Under the pieces are notes generated by a model that did no database searches, was not told the DNA's origin, and was given only the letters and a program-made list of their open reading frames with translations. Both the position numbers and the translations under genes were made by a program. A DNA stretch of 64,000 nt from Methylobacterium sp. R2-1 (GTDB lineage: Bacteria > Pseudomonadota > Alphaproteobacteria > Rhizobiales > Beijerinckiaceae). Every line of letters begins with the position of its first letter. Position 1 is the first letter of the stretch. Shown here in pieces: positions 59,589-64,000 of the stretch. The stretch is from NCBI RefSeq assembly GCF_014191355.1, contig NZ_JACHWM010000019.1, forward strand, positions 1 through 64,000. Direction: 5' to 3'.

Positions 59589-60584
59589 ATGCAGATGAGA
59601 GGGGGCACCCTGCGTGTCTTCACGGCGTGTTTGAGCATGGCGGGGAGCGCGGCCACGGCCCACGCCGCTCCGGCGACGCGCGCGGGCGAGCAGGCCGGTC
59701 TCACGGCCGGCTATCCCCTGCCGACCGGCGTCGTCATCGCGGTCGATACCTTCACCGCCGGCCGCGCTGACCGGCCGAACGCGCCGGATGCGATGGGCAA
59801 CATCCCGTTCCTGGTCTGGGCCTCCCCCTACAAACTCTTCGGCGCACAGATCCAGCCGGTCGTCTCGCTGCCGATCGCCCTCATCAGCACGCGCAACCCC
59901 GCGCCGCTGCCGAACCGCGACCTCAGCGTGATGTACAATCCGCTGCTCGCCAGCGCCCTGGCCTGGAATCTCGGGAACGGCTTCGGCGTCTCCTACCTGC
60001 TCGGCGCCTACCTGCCTTTGAGCGATCGCGGCTCGCTCGGGCTCGGCCTCGCGGGCACGCCGCTCCTGCCGCAGGCCGCCTCGGCGACCATCCGCCAGTC
60101 CTTCGCGGCCACCTATGTCGGCGACGGTAGCTACAACATCACCGCGTCGCTCTCTTATGGTCTGACCGTGGATCCGCACGCCCGCTTCGGCGGCGCCGTC
60201 GGTCAGGCGCTCGGACCGATCGGCCAGGCGGACGGGCTCGGCCTCGACCTGACGCTGGTCAAGAAGTTCGGGAAGTTCGAGATCGGGCCGGTCGCCTACG
60301 GTTCCCTCGACCTCGCGGTGGATCGCAGCGATCCACTCTACCGCAACTATCAGAAGACCGGGCAATTCGCGGCCGGCGCCCTCGTCGGCTACAACTTCGA
60401 CCGCTTCATCCTGCAGGCCTACCTCGCCCGCGACGTCGTCGCCCGCCAGACGCGCACCCGCACCGGCCAATTGCAGGACAATGAGGAGACCCGCGGCTGG
60501 TTTCGCCTCGTCCTGCCGCTCTATGCACCGAACGTCGGCCATACGGCGGAAGCCACCCCTCGCTCGGTCGTGTCGAAGGACTGA
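59589..60584 (+). CDS. outer-membrane porin-like protein, MetA-pathway type (331 aa)
   Basis: A signal peptide (MQMRGGTLRVFTACLSMAGS, ending SAATAHA) precedes a beta-barrel. The diagnostic blocks are GYPLPTGVVIAVDTF, FGAQIQPVVSLPIALI, NPLLASALAWNLGNGFGVSY, YNITASLSYGLTVDP, FEIGPVAYGSLDLAVD and GYNFDRFILQAYLARDVVAR, as in the phenol-degradation meta-pathway transporter family (SphA-like). The substrate is unknown. It stands alone with its own AT-rich promoter region. Confidence 0.8.
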   Translation: MQMRGGTLRVFTACLSMAGSAATAHAAPATRAGEQAGLTAGYPLPTGVVIAVDTFTAGRADRPNAPDAMGNIPFLVWASPYKLFGAQIQPVVSLPIALISTRNPAPLPNRDLSVMYNPLLASALAWNLGNGFGVSYLLGAYLPLSDRGSLGLGLAGTPLLPQAASATIRQSFAATYVGDGSYNITASLSYGLTVDPHARFGGAVGQALGPIGQADGLGLDLTLVKKFGKFEIGPVAYGSLDLAVDRSDPLYRNYQKTGQFAAGALVGYNFDRFILQAYLARDVVARQTRTRTGQLQDNEETRGWFRLVLPLYAPNVGHTAEATPRSVVSKD

Positions 60585-60741
60585 GCATCGGCGGGTCTGC
60601 CACCTTCCTTGCCGCCGTCCTTGCCGCCGCCCGCGGCCGCGCCCCGCGTTGCGTTCTGCGCCTCACCGGGTACACAGGTTCGCCGGCTGTCGCGGGGCCC
60701 GCGGCAGGCCGCCGGAACGCGGGTGGAAAGCGAAGAGCATC

Positions 60742-62235
60742 ATGGCCGGTGGGATCGAAATCGCCTTTGAGCCGCTGTCGTCGCGCGGCCGGGGCGGCGA
60801 CGTCGTCGTATTCGTCGGTGACGACCTCGCCCTGTCGGGGACTGCGGCCGAGATCCTGGGTCGGCCCGGCGCCGAACTGGTCGCCCGCGCCGCCGCGAGC
60901 GAGCGTTTCAAGGGCAAGGCGCAGAGCGCGATGATCCTCCCGGCCCCGGCAGGCGTGGAAGCCGACCGGCTCGTGGTGATCGGCCTCGGCTCGGAGAAGG
61001 ATCGCGCCAAGACTGACTGGACTGTGCTCGGCGGCTTCACCGCGGGCAAGGTCGGCGCGCGCGAGAGCCGAGTGGTGCTCGACTGGCCCGGATTCGCCGG
61101 CAGCGCCCGGGACGTCGCCGATTTCACGCTCGGCGCGCGCCTGCGCAGCTACCGCTTCGACCAGTACAAGACCAAGAAGAAGGACGAGGACGAGGCGGGT
61201 GCCGCGCTGACCCTGCTGGTCGCCGACCCGTCCGCGGCGCAGGCCGCCGCGGGGGCGGCCGAGGCAGTGGCCGAGGGCGTGATCCTCGCCCGCAACCTCG
61301 TCAATGAGCCTCCGAACGTCCTCTATCCGGAGGAATATGCCCGCCGCGTCTCCGAGCTGACGCGCCTCGGCGTCGAGGTCGAGATCCTCGACGTGGCGCG
61401 GATGCGGGAAATCGGCATGGGCGCCCTGCTCGCGGTGGCGCAGGGCTCGGCCCGCGAGCCGCGGGTGGCGATCATGCGCTGGAACGGGGCGGACGACGCC
61501 TCGGAGCCGCCGCTGGCGCTGATCGGCAAGGGCGTGGTGTTCGATTCCGGCGGCGTCTCGATCAAGTCGGCCGGCGGCATGGAGGACATGAAGGGCGACA
61601 TGGGTGGCTCGGCCGCGGTCGTCGGCACCCTGCACGCGCTGGCCTCACGCAAGGCCAAGGCGAACGTGATCGGCGCCATCGGCATCGTCGAGAACATGCC
61701 CGACGGCAATGCCTACCGGCCCTCCGACATCGTCACCTCGCTCTCGGGCCAGACCATCGAGGTCATCAACACCGACGCGGAAGGCCGCCTCGTGCTGGCC
61801 GACGTGCTCTGGCACGTCCAGGCCACCTACAAGCCCAAGGCGATGATCGACCTCGCCACGCTGACCGGCGCGATCATCGTCGCGCTGGGCCAGGACATCG
61901 CCGGCCTGTTCTCCAACGACGACGCGCTCTCGGCGCAGATCACCGCGGCCGGCGAAGCGGCGGGCGAGAAGGTGTGGCGGATGCCCCTCATCCCGGCCTT
62001 CGACAAGGCGATCGACTCGAAGTTCGCCGACATGAAGAACACCGGCGGGCGCCATGGCGGCGCGGCCACGGCGGCGGCCTTCCTCAAGCGCTACGTCAAC
62101 GACGTGCCGTGGGCCCATCTCGATATTGCCGGCGTCGGCATGTCCTCCACCCCCTCCGAGATCAACCGGAGCTGGGGCGCGGGCTGGGGCGTGCGCCTGC
62201 TCGACCGGCTCGTGCGCGAACACTACGAGCGGTGA
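60742..62235 (+). CDS. pepA: leucyl aminopeptidase PepA (497 aa)
   Basis: An N-terminal macro-like domain is followed by the M17 catalytic domain: ARNLVNEPPNVLYPEEYA, GKGVVFDSGGVSIKSAGGME (Lys and Asp metal ligands), and the signature NTDAEGRLVLAD with MIDLATLTGAIIVALG. ATG 60742 is preferred to the upstream frame from 60481, which overlaps the porin gene. It is a cytosolic hexameric Zn/Mn aminopeptidase that can also bind DNA in some bacteria. Its stop overlaps the next gene's GTG. Confidence 0.97.
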   Translation: MAGGIEIAFEPLSSRGRGGDVVVFVGDDLALSGTAAEILGRPGAELVARAAASERFKGKAQSAMILPAPAGVEADRLVVIGLGSEKDRAKTDWTVLGGFTAGKVGARESRVVLDWPGFAGSARDVADFTLGARLRSYRFDQYKTKKKDEDEAGAALTLLVADPSAAQAAAGAAEAVAEGVILARNLVNEPPNVLYPEEYARRVSELTRLGVEVEILDVARMREIGMGALLAVAQGSAREPRVAIMRWNGADDASEPPLALIGKGVVFDSGGVSIKSAGGMEDMKGDMGGSAAVVGTLHALASRKAKANVIGAIGIVENMPDGNAYRPSDIVTSLSGQTIEVINTDAEGRLVLADVLWHVQATYKPKAMIDLATLTGAIIVALGQDIAGLFSNDDALSAQITAAGEAAGEKVWRMPLIPAFDKAIDSKFADMKNTGGRHGGAATAAAFLKRYVNDVPWAHLDIAGVGMSSTPSEINRSWGAGWGVRLLDRLVREHYER

Positions 62236-63005
62236 GCCGCGCTCAAGCGCTCTCCGCCGGAGCGGATGCCGATTCGGCGGAGAGCGCGCCGCGATGGGGA
62301 CGCGGCGCCGAACGGGGCACCTGGGCGATTGCCGTAGCGCCGCTCCTGGCGGCGCTCGCCGTCCTGTTCGCCGTCTTCCTCACCGGCTTCGATGGGCGCA
62401 GCGCGATGCCGCCGGACGTGGCGGCGCGGTTCTACGGCTTCTTCCTCGACCGCTACCCGCTCTTCGCCTTCGCGCTGGTCTACGGCCTCGCCCGCATCCT
62501 GGCCGCGATGGTGGCGCCGGGTCCTGCCTCGCTGGTCCGCCGGCTCGTCGGCGGAGGGATCGGCCTCGTGCTGGTCCTGGGGGTGAGCCTGCACCCGACC
62601 TTCGGCGGCTTCGTGCTGCGGGCGGGCTTCGGCACCGGCAGCGGCGCCTTCCTGAACGGCGCGCCGATGGCACTCGCCTACACGATGGGGGCAGGCGCTG
62701 CCGCTTGCCTGTTCGGGCTGGCCATGGGGCTCGGTGCGCGCCTCGCCGGCAGGCCGGGTCCGGTCCCGAGCGGCAGCCGCTGGCGCCGGGCCGGGCAGGC
62801 GCTGCTCGGATGGGTCGCGGGCTTCCTCGCCCTGTGGTTTGCCGCGGCCCTGATCGGGCTTGCCCGCGACGCCGGGTTCGGCCCCTGGCCCCGCCGCCCG
62901 CTCGATGCCCGCGACCTCGTCGTCGCCGCTCTGCTGCTGACGGTCGCCGCGCTGCCGCACACTCTGCTCGTGGCCGCGCGCCTGCGACCGCGGCGGACAG
63001 CCTGA
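62232..63005 (+). CDS. multi-pass membrane protein (257 aa)
   Basis: The start GTG 62232 overlaps the pepA stop (GTGA). Six hydrophobic helices are evident, including AIAVAPLLAALAVLFAVFLT, GGGIGLVLVLGVSLHPTFGG, LLGWVAGFLALWFAAALIGL and LVVAALLLTVAALPHTLLVA. The loops carry RYPLFAFALVYGLARIL. No transporter or enzyme signature is recognised. Translational coupling to pepA suggests the same transcript. The function is unknown. Confidence 0.75.
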   Translation: MSRAQALSAGADADSAESAPRWGRGAERGTWAIAVAPLLAALAVLFAVFLTGFDGRSAMPPDVAARFYGFFLDRYPLFAFALVYGLARILAAMVAPGPASLVRRLVGGGIGLVLVLGVSLHPTFGGFVLRAGFGTGSGAFLNGAPMALAYTMGAGAAACLFGLAMGLGARLAGRPGPVPSGSRWRRAGQALLGWVAGFLALWFAAALIGLARDAGFGPWPRRPLDARDLVVAALLLTVAALPHTLLVAARLRPRRTA

Positions 63006-63167
63006 GTGCGGGCAGCGCGGGCGATGTTGCCGGCAAGGCGGGCCGGTGTGGGTTGATCGAACGCGTCGGAAACGCTTAAGCCACAATGGGAAGCGGTGGC
63101 GCCGGCACGAGGCCGGCCCTCATAAGCCGCGTGCCGGGATGGCGCCTGTAGGGCAGGAGGGACGAGG

Positions 63168-64000
63168 ATGGCGCAGGACCGGAGCGCGGAGCGCCCTTGG
63201 CTGGCCGCCTATCCCCCCGGCATTCCCGCCGACATCGATGCCGACGCGGTCGGCACGGTGGTCGACCTGTTCGACCGCAGCGTCCTGCGCTTCGCCGAGC
63301 GCCCGGCAATCACCTGCTTCGGCGCGAGCCTGCGCTACCGCGAGGTCGGCGCCGCGGCGCAGGCGGTGGCGGCGTGGCTTGCAGCCAACGGCTACGGCAA
63401 AAGCCGTGAAAAGGGTGCCGACGGCATCGGTGACCGCGTCGCGGTGATGATGCCCAACGTCCCGGCCTGTCCCGTCACGCTGCTCGGCGTGCTGGTGGCG
63501 GGCTGCACCGTCGTCAATGTCAACCCGCTCTACACCCCGCGCGAACTCGCGGCGCAGATCAACGATTCCGGCGCCCGCGTCCTGTTCGTGCTGGAGAACT
63601 TCTGCCACACGGTCGCGCAGGCGCTGCCGCAGATGCCGAGCCTGGAGCGGGTCGTCGTGGCCGGGCCCGGCGACCTGCTCGGGCTGAAGGGGCGGGTCGT
63701 CGATTTCGTGTCGCGGCGGGTGAAGCGAGCGGTTCCGCCCTACGCCCTGCCGGTCGGCCGGACGCTGCGGTTCGAGGCGGTGTTGCGGGCTGGCCGCAGC
63801 CTCAAGCGGCCCTCGGTGGCGATCGACCCCGGCGACGTCGCCTTCCTGCAATATACCGGCGGCACCACCGGCATCGCCAAGGCGGCGATGCTGACCCACC
63901 GCAACATCATGGCCAATGTCGAGCAGAGCCGGGCGTGGTTCCGCGGCTCGGCGGAGGATGGCGAAGGGCGCGTGGCGGTGACGGCGCTGCCGCTCTACCA
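63168..64000 (+). CDS. long-chain acyl-CoA ligase FadD-like, 5' part, runs off the right edge
   Basis: ATG 63168 follows GGGCAGGAGGGACGAGG, a strong RBS. The 277 visible residues have LFDRSVLRFAERPAITCFGA, VMMPNVPACPVTLLGVLVAG, VNVNPLYTPRELAAQINDSG and the AMP-binding P-loop YTGGTTGIAKAAMLTHRNIM, then TALPLYH at the edge. NPLYTPREL is typical of FadD-type fatty acyl-CoA synthetases. Acyl-adenylate and acyl-CoA formation for beta-oxidation is expected. The rest, with the fatty-acid motif, lies outside the window. Confidence 0.92.
   Translation, partial: MAQDRSAERPWLAAYPPGIPADIDADAVGTVVDLFDRSVLRFAERPAITCFGASLRYREVGAAAQAVAAWLAANGYGKSREKGADGIGDRVAVMMPNVPACPVTLLGVLVAGCTVVNVNPLYTPRELAAQINDSGARVLFVLENFCHTVAQALPQMPSLERVVVAGPGDLLGLKGRVVDFVSRRVKRAVPPYALPVGRTLRFEAVLRAGRSLKRPSVAIDPGDVAFLQYTGGTTGIAKAAMLTHRNIMANVEQSRAWFRGSAEDGEGRVAVTALPLY

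Overview
The window is high-GC alphaproteobacterial chromosome. Its gene content (sdhCDAB, lptF/lptG/lptD, kdsD, mntR/mntH, an HWE histidine kinase, many short proteins of a Methylobacterium type, and REP-like palindromes) points to Methylobacterium/Methylorubrum or a close relative in the Hyphomicrobiales. The genus is an inference from family resemblance, not a database match.

Positions 1-15,650 form an accessory, decaying region. It holds a helicase C-terminal fragment at the left edge, the C-terminal (DUF4113) end of a UmuC-type polymerase, an integrase N-terminus carrying one TGA where Trp is expected, an excisionase-like gene overlapping that integrase, an HNH nuclease with a damaged zinc motif, and several small genes broken by frameshifts. 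Intact genes lie between them: a glycine-rich secreted protein, a lone TadG-like protein, a LuxR-type regulator, a chemotaxis receptor, a PAS/HWE histidine kinase whose PAS domain looks like a LOV domain without its cysteine, a DUF2380-type secreted protein, and many proteins under 110 residues.

Positions 15,690-29,190 are ordinary chromosome. A divergent mntR/mntH pair controls manganese import, with an 18-bp palindrome between the genes. A DUF3885 protein and a divergent LysR/SLC13-permease pair follow. Next is succinate dehydrogenase (sdhC-sdhD-sdhA, a small secreted protein, then sdhB), closed by a 22-bp perfect hairpin. After that come an AprI/Inh-like lipoprotein, a beta-barrel outer-membrane protein and kdsD.

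Positions 29,190-31,900 hold a REP-like palindrome and then a sharply AT-rich insert with one KAP-like P-loop NTPase gene, broken by an extra A in a run of six. This is the clearest horizontally acquired gene and the best candidate for a defence-type or otherwise undescribed function.

Positions 31,900-50,570 carry a YdcZ-type transporter; an enoyl-CoA hydratase/SDR/SDR set with ATGA overlaps; CorA; an EAL-domain fragment; another SDR; a haloperoxidase-like hydrolase; a GFA protein; a DUF1275 protein with a small membrane protein, divergent from a LysR regulator; a two-gene unit with an orphan BrnA-like protein; modB and modC split by an opposing glutathione S-transferase gene, with no modA; a flavin monooxygenase flanked by palindromic repeats; and pdxA-rsmA.

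Positions 50,640-64,000 carry a SulP transporter, lrgA-lrgB, a TerB-like protein and the LPS export genes lptF-lptG-lptD, all on the minus strand. A porin-like protein, pepA, a membrane protein and the 5' part of a long-chain acyl-CoA ligase follow on the plus strand. The lpt genes and pdxA-rsmA, usually neighbours with surA between them, are here separated and in opposite orientation. Repeats lie in the intervening segment, and surA is absent from the window. No tRNA, rRNA, CRISPR array or intact transposase was found.
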